DNA from: Gaiellales bacterium
GTDB taxonomy: Bacteria; Actinomycetota; Thermoleophilia; Gaiellales; F1-60-MAGs149
DNA length: 7,053 nt
Direction: 5' to 3'
Assembly (NCBI GenBank): GCA_030831375.1
Contig: JAURLF010000147.1
Coordinates: forward strand, 1 to 7,053
Under the pieces are notes generated by a model. The model searched no databases and was not told the DNA's origin. It worked only from the letters and a program-made list of their open reading frames with translations. A program made the translations under genes and the position numbers. Positions 1 through 7,028 of the stretch are shown piece after piece (within the stretch, counting starts at the first letter, position 1; the number at the start of each line of letters is the position of its first letter).

Positions 1-759
1 GAGCGCCTCGCACAGCGCTACCAGGAACGCCGCGATCACGGCTCCCCGCAGCGAGCCGAGCCCGCCGAGCAGCGCCACGATCAGCCCCTTGATCAGCGGC
101 ACGTAGCCGGAGTTCGGCTCGACGAAGAATGTCTGCCCGAGCAGCACCGCCGCGAGCCCGATGAAGGCGCCGGAGACGCCGAGGATGGCGAACGCGGTCG
201 TGCGACGGTTGATACCCACCAGCGCGGCGCCCTCGACGCTCTGTGTCAGCGCGCGCACCCCGAGCCCGATCCGTGAGTAGCCGATGTAGACGAGCATGAT
301 CGTGACCACCACCGCGGTCGAGATGACGGTGCCGGTCACCGACGGCTGCACCAGCGAGTCACCGATCCGGAACGAGTCGATGAAGCTGAACAGCGGGCTG
401 AACTGCTTGTACTGCGGCCCGAACTGCCAGAGATAGACGTTGGCCCCGATGAAACTCAGCGCGAGCGTGGCCGTGAGCGTGCGCAGCTCCCAGTTCGGCT
501 TCCCATCGAGCGGCAGGAAGACGGTCAGGCAGACCAGTGCGCCGAGCGCGGCGCCCGTGATGATCCCGCCGATCAGGACGATCACCACGTTCGACGAGAT
601 GTTGGTCGAGACCAGCCAGGCGCCGTAGGCGGCGCCGGCGTACATCGCACCGGTCGACAGGTTGAGGAAGCCGAGGCCGGACCAGGTCAGCGAGATGCCG
701 AGCGCCACGAGCGCGTAGATCGCGGTCAGGTTGACCGTGGTGACGATGACGCCGGTCAT
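1..759 (-). CDS. LivH-type ABC transporter permease, partial (C-terminus beyond left edge)
   Basis: Inner-membrane permease of a LIV-type (branched-chain amino acid/amide, HAAT) ABC importer; it would form the channel with a LivM-type partner. The frame is open from the ATG at 759 to position 1, giving 253 residues against roughly 290-310 for the family, so only the last 40 or so are missing. It is strongly hydrophobic, starting MTGVIVTTVNLTAIYAL. Segments near residues 9-30, 55-80, 95-112, 143-162, 188-208 and 225-250 look membrane-spanning. Family marks are the early LTWSGLGFLNLSTGAM stretch (29-44, compare LivH 'GxxNxxxG'), an EAA-type cytoplasmic loop around SVEGAALVGIN (174-184), and GGLGSLRGAVIAAF (232-245). 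The start overlaps the stop of the LivF-type ATPase by one base (TGATG) and has its own SD, GGAGGG at 770-765 with a 5-nt spacer, so translational coupling is likely. Substrate is unknown. I am confident of the family. Confidence 0.93.
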   Translation of the reverse strand, partial: MTGVIVTTVNLTAIYALVALGISLTWSGLGFLNLSTGAMYAGAAYGAWLVSTNISSNVVIVLIGGIITGAALGALVCLTVFLPLDGKPNWELRTLTATLALSFIGANVYLWQFGPQYKQFSPLFSFIDSFRIGDSLVQPSVTGTVISTAVVVTIMLVYIGYSRIGLGVRALTQSVEGAALVGINRRTTAFAILGVSGAFIGLAAVLLGQTFFVEPNSGYVPLIKGLIVALLGGLGSLRGAVIAAFLVALCEAL

Positions 760-1436
760 CAGTGCCCTCCGTCCCCGCCGGTGTCCGGCGTCAGCTCCCC
801 GCCGTGCATGCGCAGCGCGCGGTCGATCTTGCCGTCGATGAGGGCGCGGTTCTGCTCCGCGATCAGGAGCGCCCCGCCCTGCAGATCGAGGCTGAGCAGC
901 GTGTCGCAGATCCCCTTCGCGATGCCGGGCCCGAGCCCGAGCGAGGGCTCGTCGACCAGGTACAGGCGGGCCTCGCTCATCAGCCCGCGGCCGATCGAGC
1001 ACATGCGGCGCTCGCCGCCCGACAGCGTGCCGACCACCTGCGAGAGCCGCTCGCCGAGGCGGGGGAAGATCTCGCAGACGCGGTCGCGGCGCTCCTTGCG
1101 GCGCTTCCACGAGCTGCCCGGGTAGGCGCCGGCGTCGAGGTTGTCCTTGACCGTCAGGCCCGGGAACAGCGCGTCGCCCTGCGGCATCAGCACGACGCCG
1201 CGGCGCGCGAGCGCGTGCGTCGTGACGTGCGTGATCGGGTCGCCGTTGAGCAGGATCTCGCCCTGCTTCCAATCGACGAGGTCGACAATCGAGCGCAGCA
1301 TCGTGGTCTTCCCGTGCCCGTTGAGGCCGAGGATGCCGACGCGCTCGCCCTCGCCGACCGTGAGGTCGATGCCGTGCAGCACCCGCAGCGGCCCGTAGCC
1401 GGCCTGCAGGCCCTTGACCTCGAGCACGGCGCTCAT
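759..1436 (-). CDS. LivF-type ABC transporter ATP-binding protein
   Basis: One of two nucleotide-binding subunits that power the LIV-type importer at the inner face of the membrane; 225 residues, normal for LivF. Visible motifs: Walker A GLNGHGKT (37-44), Q-loop Gln86 in VVLMPQGD, canonical ABC signature LSGGE (138-142), Walker B LYLVDEP (158-164, Asp162/Glu163), and AEQN at 193-196. Gln195 occupies the usual H-switch position; to my knowledge this EQN form is typical of LivF proteins. I chose the ATG at 1436 because the conserved ABC N-terminus (MSAVLEVKGLQAGYG) begins there and it overlaps the LivG-type stop by four bases (ATGA). An in-frame extension to 1724 reads Arg/Ala-rich shadow sequence inside the upstream gene. 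No clear SD is visible, so expression probably depends on coupling. The short Gly/Asp-rich tail (219-225) is unremarkable. Confidence 0.95.
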   Translation of the reverse strand: MSAVLEVKGLQAGYGPLRVLHGIDLTVGEGERVGILGLNGHGKTTMLRSIVDLVDWKQGEILLNGDPITHVTTHALARRGVVLMPQGDALFPGLTVKDNLDAGAYPGSSWKRRKERRDRVCEIFPRLGERLSQVVGTLSGGERRMCSIGRGLMSEARLYLVDEPSLGLGPGIAKGICDTLLSLDLQGGALLIAEQNRALIDGKIDRALRMHGGELTPDTGGDGGH

Positions 1437-2152
1437 GCGCTCGCCCCCGCCGGCGCCTCGAAGTACGCGGCGCGCACCTTCGGGTCGTTGAACACGTCCT
1501 GCGGCGAGCCGAGCGCTATCTCCTCGCCGGCGTCCAGTACGAGCACGCGCTTGGCCAGCGCCTCGAGGATCTCGAGGCGGTGCTCGACCACGCAGACCGC
1601 CATGCCCGTCTCCGCGACGAGCCGGCGGATGACGTCCTCGATCTCGCCGATCTCGTCGGCCAGAAGGCCCGAGCAGGGCTCGTCGAGGAGCAAGACCCGC
1701 GGTCCGTGCAGCAGCACACAGCACAGCAGCAGCTTGCGCCGGTCGAGGGTGTCGAGGGCCCCGGCGATCTTGCCGTCCGGCGCCGTGAAATTGGTCAGGT
1801 CGCGCAGCCGCGCCTCCTCGGCCTTGTCGACCCGCGGCGCGAAGGCGATGCGGGCGACCTCGAGCGTCTCGCCGACGGTCAGCGACGACGGCACGAGCGG
1901 CGCCTGGAAGGTGCGGGCGAGGCCGCGGCGGGCGCGCTTGAACGCGCCCTCGCGGGTGACGTCGGCACCGTCGAGCGTGACGGTGCCGCTGTCGGGCTTG
2001 ACGCGCCCGGTCAGCACGTCGAACAGCGTCGTCTTGCCGGCCCCGTTCGGGCCGGCGACGCCGAGGATCTCGCCGCCCTCGACGGAGATCGAAACTCCGC
2101 CGAGGGCGACGAAGGCCCCGTAGGTCTTTCGGATGTCGTGTCCGGAGAGCAT
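1433..2152 (-). CDS. LivG-type ABC transporter ATP-binding protein with degenerate signature motif
   Basis: The second nucleotide-binding subunit of the importer; 239 residues, slightly shorter than E. coli LivG (about 255). Walker A is GPNGAGKT (34-41), Q-loop Gln83 lies in ARTFQAP, Walker B is VLLLDEP (153-159, Asp157/Glu158), and the H-switch is His191 in VVEHRL. These are all intact, and the C-terminal NDPKVRAAYFE resembles the LivG ending 'NPDVIRAYLG'. The odd point is the ABC signature: where LivG has LAYGQ or LSGGQ, this protein reads LDTLD (133-137) followed by RRKLLL, so both glycine positions are lost. I rechecked the DNA at 1729-1765 and the reading is clean, with no sign of a frameshift. 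The ATG at 2152 lies 16 nt after the binding-protein stop; the SD is weak. It is co-transcribed with its neighbours by spacing. The family call is firm; the meaning of the changed signature is open. Confidence 0.93.
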   Translation of the reverse strand: MLSGHDIRKTYGAFVALGGVSISVEGGEILGVAGPNGAGKTTLFDVLTGRVKPDSGTVTLDGADVTREGAFKRARRGLARTFQAPLVPSSLTVGETLEVARIAFAPRVDKAEEARLRDLTNFTAPDGKIAGALDTLDRRKLLLCCVLLHGPRVLLLDEPCSGLLADEIGEIEDVIRRLVAETGMAVCVVEHRLEILEALAKRVLVLDAGEEIALGSPQDVFNDPKVRAAYFEAPAGASA

Positions 2153-2168
2153 CGGGGCCGGGTACCGC

Positions 2169-3536
2169 CTAGCTCTTCTGCCAGGGGGCGAGCTGGAACT
2201 CGCCGTTCGTGAACGGGGCGGGCGCGATGATCGTGCCGTTGGCGCCGTTCTGGATCTGGAAGAACAGGTGGGCCTGCGAGAGGCTCATGTCCGGCTCCTC
2301 CGCCGGGAAGGACAGGCCGTAGTTGTTCGGCATGTAGTAGCCGCCGTTCACGCCGCGCCAGATGATCTTGCGCAGCATGTCGTTGACCTTCTGGTAGTCC
2401 TTGGCGTCACCGAGCATCGCCCAGACGTTCGCCAGCATGTAGACCTCGTCGTAGCCGGAGCCCGAGTTGGAGTAGCCGGCCGGCTTGTTGAACGCCGCCT
2501 GGTAGCGCTCGGCGAACGACTTGCCGATCGCGTCGCCGTAGACGCCGGTCACGGTCGCCCAGATGACGCCGTTGGCGGCGTCCCCCGCCAGCTCGAGGTA
2601 CTCCGGCACGGACGCGCCGTACTGGACGTACATGAGCGAGTCGGTGGGATCCTGGGCGAACGCCGTGGTGAACGTCGCCAGCTCGGACGGCAGGTAGTGC
2701 GTGTTCATGACCACGCCCGCGTCGGCCGCCTTGACCTTAGCCATGATCGGACCCCAGTCCGCCATCGCGCCGGCGCCCATCGGCTCCACGCCCGCGATCT
2801 CCCAGCCGTACTCGGGAGCGACCTCCTGGGTCACCTTCGAGATGACCTGGGAGTACGGGACGTTGCCCTCGACGATGTAGATCTTGCGGTTGCGCGGCTT
2901 CCACGCACCCGTCGCCTCGAGGTCGTTGAGGAACTTCGGGAAACCCTTGCCGTACCACGTCTCCGGCGGGTCGATCTGGAAGACGCACTTGTACTTCTCG
3001 TCCGAGTTGATCAGGTCGCACTGCGCCTGCGAGGTGGACGCGTTCAGGAACGGCGCGCCGTAGGTGGCGGCCGCATCCATCGCGGCGTCCCACGCCAGCA
3101 GGTAGCCGTTGATGACGGCGTCGACGCCCTGGTCGGCCAGCTTCTGGTAGTTCTGCTGGATCGCCTCCGGCGAGACGAGGTCGGTGTCCAGGACCTCGAA
3201 CTTGATCATGCGCCCGGCGATGCCGCCCGCCGCGTTGATCTCGTCGATGGCCAGCTGGGCGCCGTTGTTCATCTGCTCGCCGTCGGCCGCATTCGGACCG
3301 GTCAGCGGGTAGAGGGCGCCGATGACGAAGTCACCGCCGCCGCCGCCACCGCCGCCGCCCGAGGCCTCGTCGCCGCCCCCGTCGCCGCCCGAGCCGCCGT
3401 CATCCGACGCGCTGCAGGCCGCGAGGACGCCGCCGGCCATCAGGGACGCGCCGGCGATCGCCGCGCCCTTGAGGACGGTGCTGCGACTGACGCCGCTCTT
3501 CTCCTCGACCTCCGTGGTCACCTCTTCCTCCGCCAT
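2169..3536 (-). CDS. LIV-type ABC transporter substrate-binding lipoprotein (Peripla_BP_6 family)
   Basis: Extracellular lipid-anchored receptor that captures the ligand for the importer encoded downstream; 455 residues. Layout: acidic N-region (1-16), Tat-like SRSTVLK (17-23), hydrophobic stretch (24-40), lipobox LAAC with Cys41 as the lipidation site, a Gly/Asp/Ser-rich linker (42-68) ending in nine glycines (60-68), then the type I periplasmic-binding fold from 69 to about 450. The fold opens with DFVIGALYPLTGPNAADG and NGAQLAIDEINAAGG, typical of LivJ/LivK-like proteins. Cys173 and Cys184 could form a disulfide. It is longer than E. coli LivJ mainly because of the signal and linker. The ATG at 3536 is fixed by a strong SD just upstream; the in-frame extension to 4127 runs through the preceding deacetylase gene and is not real. 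Ligand is unknown: 'branched-chain amino acid' labels for this family often prove wrong, and an amide or acylated compound fits the neighbour better. Confidence 0.93.
   Translation of the reverse strand: MAEEEVTTEVEEKSGVSRSTVLKGAAIAGASLMAGGVLAACSASDDGGSGGDGGGDEASGGGGGGGGGDFVIGALYPLTGPNAADGEQMNNGAQLAIDEINAAGGIAGRMIKFEVLDTDLVSPEAIQQNYQKLADQGVDAVINGYLLAWDAAMDAAATYGAPFLNASTSQAQCDLINSDEKYKCVFQIDPPETWYGKGFPKFLNDLEATGAWKPRNRKIYIVEGNVPYSQVISKVTQEVAPEYGWEIAGVEPMGAGAMADWGPIMAKVKAADAGVVMNTHYLPSELATFTTAFAQDPTDSLMYVQYGASVPEYLELAGDAANGVIWATVTGVYGDAIGKSFAERYQAAFNKPAGYSNSGSGYDEVYMLANVWAMLGDAKDYQKVNDMLRKIIWRGVNGGYYMPNNYGLSFPAEEPDMSLSQAHLFFQIQNGANGTIIAPAPFTNGEFQLAPWQKS
3333..3359 (-). repeat. Glycine-codon trinucleotide run in the lipoprotein linker
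   Basis: Nine consecutive glycine codons, GGC with GGT interruptions, encode residues 60-68 of the binding lipoprotein between the lipidated Cys41 and the folded domain. On the plus strand it appears as CCG/ACC triplets. Such runs can change length by slippage in whole codons without breaking the frame. It most likely acts as a flexible tether holding the receptor off the membrane. Confidence 0.8.
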
Positions 3537-3537
3537 G

Positions 3538-3549
3538 ACTCCTCCTCCT
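3538..3549 (-). promoter_or_regulatory. Strong Shine-Dalgarno of the substrate-binding protein gene
   Basis: On the minus strand the bases read AGGAGGAGGAGT directly before C-ATG at 3536: four purine-rich GGA/AGG units in a row. This is the strongest ribosome site in the left module and fits a binding protein that must be made in excess over the transporter. It also decides the start codon against the longer open frame reaching 4127. The 41-nt gap (3537-3577) between the deacetylase stop and this start holds nothing else I can name. Confidence 0.85.
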
Positions 3550-3577
3550 GTCGAATTCGCGCTTCCTGCCGGAAGCC

Positions 3578-4678
<1,101 letters not shown>

Positions 4679-4723
4679 CCCTGTTCTCCTCTCGTACGCC
4701 CCTACGGCACCGGGGTATTCAGG

Positions 4724-4753
4724 AATCTACACGCACCACCCGGTCGTCCGCAA
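4724..4753 (-). promoter_or_regulatory. Candidate promoter of the deacetylase-transporter operon
   Basis: In the 106-nt gap before the deacetylase, the minus strand reads TTGCGG (4753-4748), an 18-nt spacer, then TAGATT (4729-4724). The -10 box keeps the TAnnnT form common in actinobacteria (4 of 6 to TATAAT); the -35 box matches only TTG. A start near 4717 would leave a leader of about 40 nt to the ATG at 4678. The gap and the palindrome next to the -35 box support a promoter here, but the exact boxes are a guess. Confidence 0.35.
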
Positions 4754-4770
4754 TCGGCAGTTCTGCCGAT
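4753..4770. promoter_or_regulatory. Perfect 18-bp palindrome, candidate operator (or terminator stem)
   Basis: ATCGGCAGTTCTGCCGAT: 8-bp arms around a central TT, lying between the oxidoreductase stop (4785) and the deacetylase start (4678). It abuts the proposed -35 box. Its compact dyad symmetry fits a dimeric regulator site. The inner bases could also form an RNA hairpin (7-bp stem, 4-nt loop) 15 nt after the oxidoreductase stop, but no U-tract follows on the minus strand, so a classical intrinsic terminator is less likely. It shares TCGG-N8-CCGA with the palindrome at 6998-7013. Confidence 0.55.
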
Positions 4771-4784
4771 AACGCAACTCGGCG

Positions 4785-5804
4785 TCAGACGGCCTCCGCC
4801 GCGCCGGAGGCAATCGAGCGGTTCGCGGCCAGCGCGATCCGCAGCGCACGCAGCGCGTCCTCGCCCGTGGCCCGGTCGATCGGCTCGCCGGCCTCGATCC
4901 GATCGAGCAGGTAGCCGCACTGCCGGGCCCACGGGTCGCCCGAGGCGACGTCCACGCGACGGGCGTCGCCCTCGGCCGGGTAGCGGGTCAGGGCGTTCGC
5001 CGACTGGTCGACGCCGCCGATGTTGCCGCCGTCCTCGCTGGCGCCGGCCGAGAACGGGTACTCGAGGACGCCGCCGTCACCGAGCACGCGGATCCCGCTC
5101 GTGAAGGGGTACGAGGGCGGCAGCAGCAGCCCGCCCTCGACCACCCCGGTCCCGCCCGTGCAGGTGACCGTGGCGACGACGTGCTGCGCGGCCCCGTGGG
5201 GCCCGCCCGGCACCGCACCCGCGTGCACGCGCAGCGGCTCGCCGAGCAGCATGGCGACCTGGTCGAAGTCGTGGACCATCAGGTCGACGGCCGCGCCGCC
5301 CGACTGCGCAGGGTCGATCATCCAGGTGTTCCAGTCCGGCGGAGGCGATAGCCGCAGCGCGGAGACCGAGCGCACGGGGCCGATCGCGCCCTGCGCGGCG
5401 AGCGCGTGGAGCTCCTCGTACTCGGGCCAGAAGCGCAGCACCAGCCCGACCAGGAGCCGCCGCCCGCTGGCGTCGCGGGCGGCGATGATCGCCTCCGCGT
5501 CGGCGGGATCGAGGGCGATCGGCTTCTCGAGCAGGACGTCCTTCCCAGCCGCGAAGGCCGCCTCGGCCCACTGCCGGTGCAGCGGCGTCGGCAGGCAGAT
5601 GTCGACGACATCGACGTCATCGCGCGCGATCGCCGCGGCGAGGTCGTCGGTGGCGTCCGCGCCGCAGCCGTCGGCCACGGATGCGGCGCCCGCCTGCGTG
5701 CGCGACCCGAGCACCCGCACCGCGGCGCGGTCGGCGTGGGCGCCCCACGCCCCGGCGTGGGTCCGGGCCATGAAGCCCGAGCCGAGGATCGCGACCCCGA
5801 TCAT
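4785..5804 (-). CDS. Gfo/Idh/MocA family NAD(P)-dependent oxidoreductase
   Basis: Cytosolic dehydrogenase, probably oxidising a hydroxyl of a sugar, cyclitol or glycoside with NAD(P); 339 residues, normal for the family. The Rossmann domain (1 to about 120) opens MIGVAILGSGFMARTH with the dinucleotide loop G8-S-G10-F-M-A13. The family EKP motif is at 93-95 (Lys94, catalytic), and the C-terminal domain carries GGAAVDLMVHDFD (169-181) with the conserved Asp174 and His178 pair. The ATG at 5804 overlaps the TIM-barrel stop by four bases (ATGA), which fixes the start; the open frame continuing to 6737 is Arg-rich shadow sequence. No good SD is visible, so coupling to the gene before it is likely. 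It is the last gene of the right-hand operon; the palindrome begins 15 nt after its stop. Substrate cannot be assigned: inositol, glucoside 3-dehydrogenase and other activities share this fold. Confidence 0.93.
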   Translation of the reverse strand: MIGVAILGSGFMARTHAGAWGAHADRAAVRVLGSRTQAGAASVADGCGADATDDLAAAIARDDVDVVDICLPTPLHRQWAEAAFAAGKDVLLEKPIALDPADAEAIIAARDASGRRLLVGLVLRFWPEYEELHALAAQGAIGPVRSVSALRLSPPPDWNTWMIDPAQSGGAAVDLMVHDFDQVAMLLGEPLRVHAGAVPGGPHGAAQHVVATVTCTGGTGVVEGGLLLPPSYPFTSGIRVLGDGGVLEYPFSAGASEDGGNIGGVDQSANALTRYPAEGDARRVDVASGDPWARQCGYLLDRIEAGEPIDRATGEDALRALRIALAANRSIASGAAEAV

Positions 5805-6595
5805 CCGAGCCCGAGGCCGTGGAGGTGGTCGTGCGCCCGCGCCATCGCGGCCGTCACCTCGTCGAGCGGCGGCCACGGCTCGCCCTGGAACTCGACCTCG
5901 ACGGACAGGGGACCGGCGTAGCCGCCGTCCTCGAGCACGCGCAGGATGGCCCCGAAGTCGACGTGTCCGTCGCCGGGCGCCGGGAAGTCCCATTCCCCCT
6001 TCCCGCCGCGCTTGTCCTTCAGGTGCACGTTGGCCAGGTAGGGCAGCATCGAGGCGATGTCGTCGGCCGCGGCGGTGTCGCCGTAGAACTCGCAGTTGGC
6101 CGTGTCGTAGGCGACCTTGACGCGTGGGTGTCCGATCCGCTCGAGCAGGGGCACCGTCAGGGCGCCGGTGGCCATGATGTCTCCGTGGATCTCGAGGGCG
6201 ACGTCGACGCCGGCCTCGTCGGCGGCCTCGGCGAGGCGCCCGATCCCCGCCAGGAAGGCCGACTCGTTCTCGTCTTGGCTGGAGTGACCGCCGATCGCGG
6301 TGTTCATGACCGGGCAGCCCCACTCTGCGCACCAGCGCACGGCCTTGATGCCGAGGTCGACGCCCTCGGGGGTGGTGAGGTCCGAATGCCCGCTGAGCAC
6401 GGTCAGGTCGAGGCCGTAGTGGTCCAGCCGCGCCCGCAGCTCGGACTGCGGCGCGTCGAGGTCGACGTGCTCGGTCCAGCCGAGGACGGCGGTCATCTCG
6501 ACGCTGTCGTAGCCGGCCTCGGCGATGCCGGCCAGGGCCTGGTCGACGTCGTACGTGTGGTAGCTGTTGCTGTGTCCTGCCAGGCGGTTGCGCAT
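5801..6595 (-). CDS. Xylose isomerase-like TIM-barrel protein (sugar phosphate isomerase/epimerase, AP_endonuc_2 family)
   Basis: Predicted metal-dependent isomerase, epimerase, dehydratase or lyase acting on a sugar or keto-sugar in the cytosol; 264 residues, usual size. Likely metal ligands on successive strand ends: Glu135 in ALEIHGD, Asp164 in AYDTAN, His191 in NVHLKD, and Glu233 or Glu235 in SVEVEFQG. The PGDGHVDF loop (207-214) is the 'GxGxxDf' signature seen in IolE-like and related proteins. I chose the ATG at 6595 over the one at 6604. The SD AGGAGG (6611-6606) leaves only 1 nt before 6604 but 10 nt before 6595, and 6595 forms a TGATG junction with the VOC stop. The gene also overlaps the downstream oxidoreductase by four bases, so the three are surely one transcript. 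Pairing with a Gfo-type dehydrogenase suggests consecutive steps on the same molecule. The exact reaction is unknown. Confidence 0.9.
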   Translation of the reverse strand: MRNRLAGHSNSYHTYDVDQALAGIAEAGYDSVEMTAVLGWTEHVDLDAPQSELRARLDHYGLDLTVLSGHSDLTTPEGVDLGIKAVRWCAEWGCPVMNTAIGGHSSQDENESAFLAGIGRLAEAADEAGVDVALEIHGDIMATGALTVPLLERIGHPRVKVAYDTANCEFYGDTAAADDIASMLPYLANVHLKDKRGGKGEWDFPAPGDGHVDFGAILRVLEDGGYAGPLSVEVEFQGEPWPPLDEVTAAMARAHDHLHGLGLG

Positions 6596-6951
6596 CAGAA
6601 CCATCCCTCCTCATCGGGATCGCGGTACTCCATGAACTCGACGACGCCGCCGTCGACGAGGACGAACGCGACGCGCGCGAACCCCTCCCCGACCACGAAC
6701 GGCTCGAGCAGCACCTCGTGCCCCGCGATGGAGGCATCGAGGTCCGTCGTGCGGTAGGCCACGTGCGGCTCGGTGCGCAGGGGGCCCGTCACCTCCGAGT
6801 CGTGACGGAAGCGCAGGAACTCGACGTTGTGGGAGTGGTCGCGCGGGTTGGTCACCCACACGCGCGTGTCCTCCACCCACGTCTCCCCGGGCCGCTCGGC
6901 CTCCGTGATCACGCCGATGTGGTCGAACTGCTCGCGCTTGACCGGGGCCAT
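6595..6951 (-). CDS. Small single-domain VOC (glyoxalase/bleomycin-resistance fold) protein
   Basis: Short vicinal-oxygen-chelate protein of 118 residues, presumably cytosolic. VOC enzymes bind a divalent metal through a His/Glu set and act on vicinal oxygen groups (isomerisation, epimerisation, lyase or ring cleavage). The expected ligands can be placed: His11 (FDHIGV), Glu44 (HNVEFLRF), His63 (EPHVAYRT) and Glu105 (VVEFMEY), one pair per half of the paired beta-alpha-beta fold, so an active metal centre is likely and this is not a pure binding protein. The ATG at 6951 has SD AGGAGG (6962-6957), 5 nt away. It is the first gene of the three-gene operon and its stop shares a base with the TIM-barrel start. 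Its place beside two sugar-metabolism folds suggests a role in the same pathway, perhaps as an epimerase or keto-sugar lyase; antibiotic resistance is unlikely from context. Function is otherwise unrecognised. Confidence 0.85.
   Translation of the reverse strand: MAPVKREQFDHIGVITEAERPGETWVEDTRVWVTNPRDHSHNVEFLRFRHDSEVTGPLRTEPHVAYRTTDLDASIAGHEVLLEPFVVGEGFARVAFVLVDGGVVEFMEYRDPDEEGWF
6606..6611 (-). promoter_or_regulatory. Shine-Dalgarno that decides the TIM-barrel start
   Basis: AGGAGG on the minus strand lies inside the last codons of the VOC gene. Spacing is 10 nt to the ATG at 6595 and 1 nt to the ATG at 6604, so the shorter 264-residue product is favoured. Confidence 0.7.
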
Positions 6952-6976
6952 GGCGCCCTCCTCTCCTCAGGCGCGA

Positions 6977-7005
6977 ATCGAACCATCGCTCCCCCGCTCG
7001 GTCAA
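6977..7005 (-). promoter_or_regulatory. Candidate sigma70-type promoter of the VOC/TIM-barrel/oxidoreductase operon
   Basis: Minus strand TTGACC (7005-7000, 5 of 6 to consensus), a 17-nt spacer, then TTCGAT (6982-6977, 3 of 6). Transcription would begin near 6970, giving a leader of about 20 nt containing the SD. The -35 box lies inside a palindrome, which suits repression. Confidence is limited by the weak -10. Confidence 0.45.
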
Positions 7006-7013
7006 GCGACCGA
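6998..7013. promoter_or_regulatory. 16-bp palindrome overlapping the -35 box, candidate operator
   Basis: TCGGTCAAGCGACCGA: 6-bp arms TCGGTC/GACCGA around AAGC, covering the proposed -35 hexamer. A bound dimer here would block RNA polymerase. Geometry TCGG-N8-CCGA is the same as in the palindrome at 4753-4770. As RNA it would be a short hairpin after the possible upstream stop at 7029 but lacks a U-tract, so an operator is preferred. Confidence 0.5.
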
Positions 7014-7028
7014 TCCCGGCGCGGCGGG

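Noticed and set aside
440..628. Small plus-strand open frame of 62 codons
   Set aside because: It is antisense within the LivH-type permease, with no SD and no recognisable feature.
762..2123. Plus-strand open frame (453 codons) opposite the two ATPase genes
   Set aside because: It has no family motif and lies opposite two ABC ATPases with complete Walker motifs.
4753..4770. Palindrome as a Rho-independent terminator for the right operon
   Set aside because: There is no U-tract after the stem on the minus strand, and its position against a promoter candidate favours an operator. It is not fully excluded.
6228..6243. Third TCGG-N8-CCGA match
   Set aside because: It lies inside the TIM-barrel coding region, its inner bases show no dyad symmetry, and it is expected by chance in such GC-rich DNA.
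6596..6604. ATG at 6604 as the TIM-barrel start (three extra residues MVL)
   Set aside because: It leaves only 1 nt after the AGGAGG SD, whereas the ATG at 6595 has 10 nt and a TGATG junction.
4785..6737. Extended 650-codon version of the oxidoreductase, which could be misread as a fusion
   Set aside because: Upstream codons are Arg-rich shadow of the TIM-barrel gene. The Rossmann domain starts exactly at the ATG at 5804, which overlaps the previous stop.
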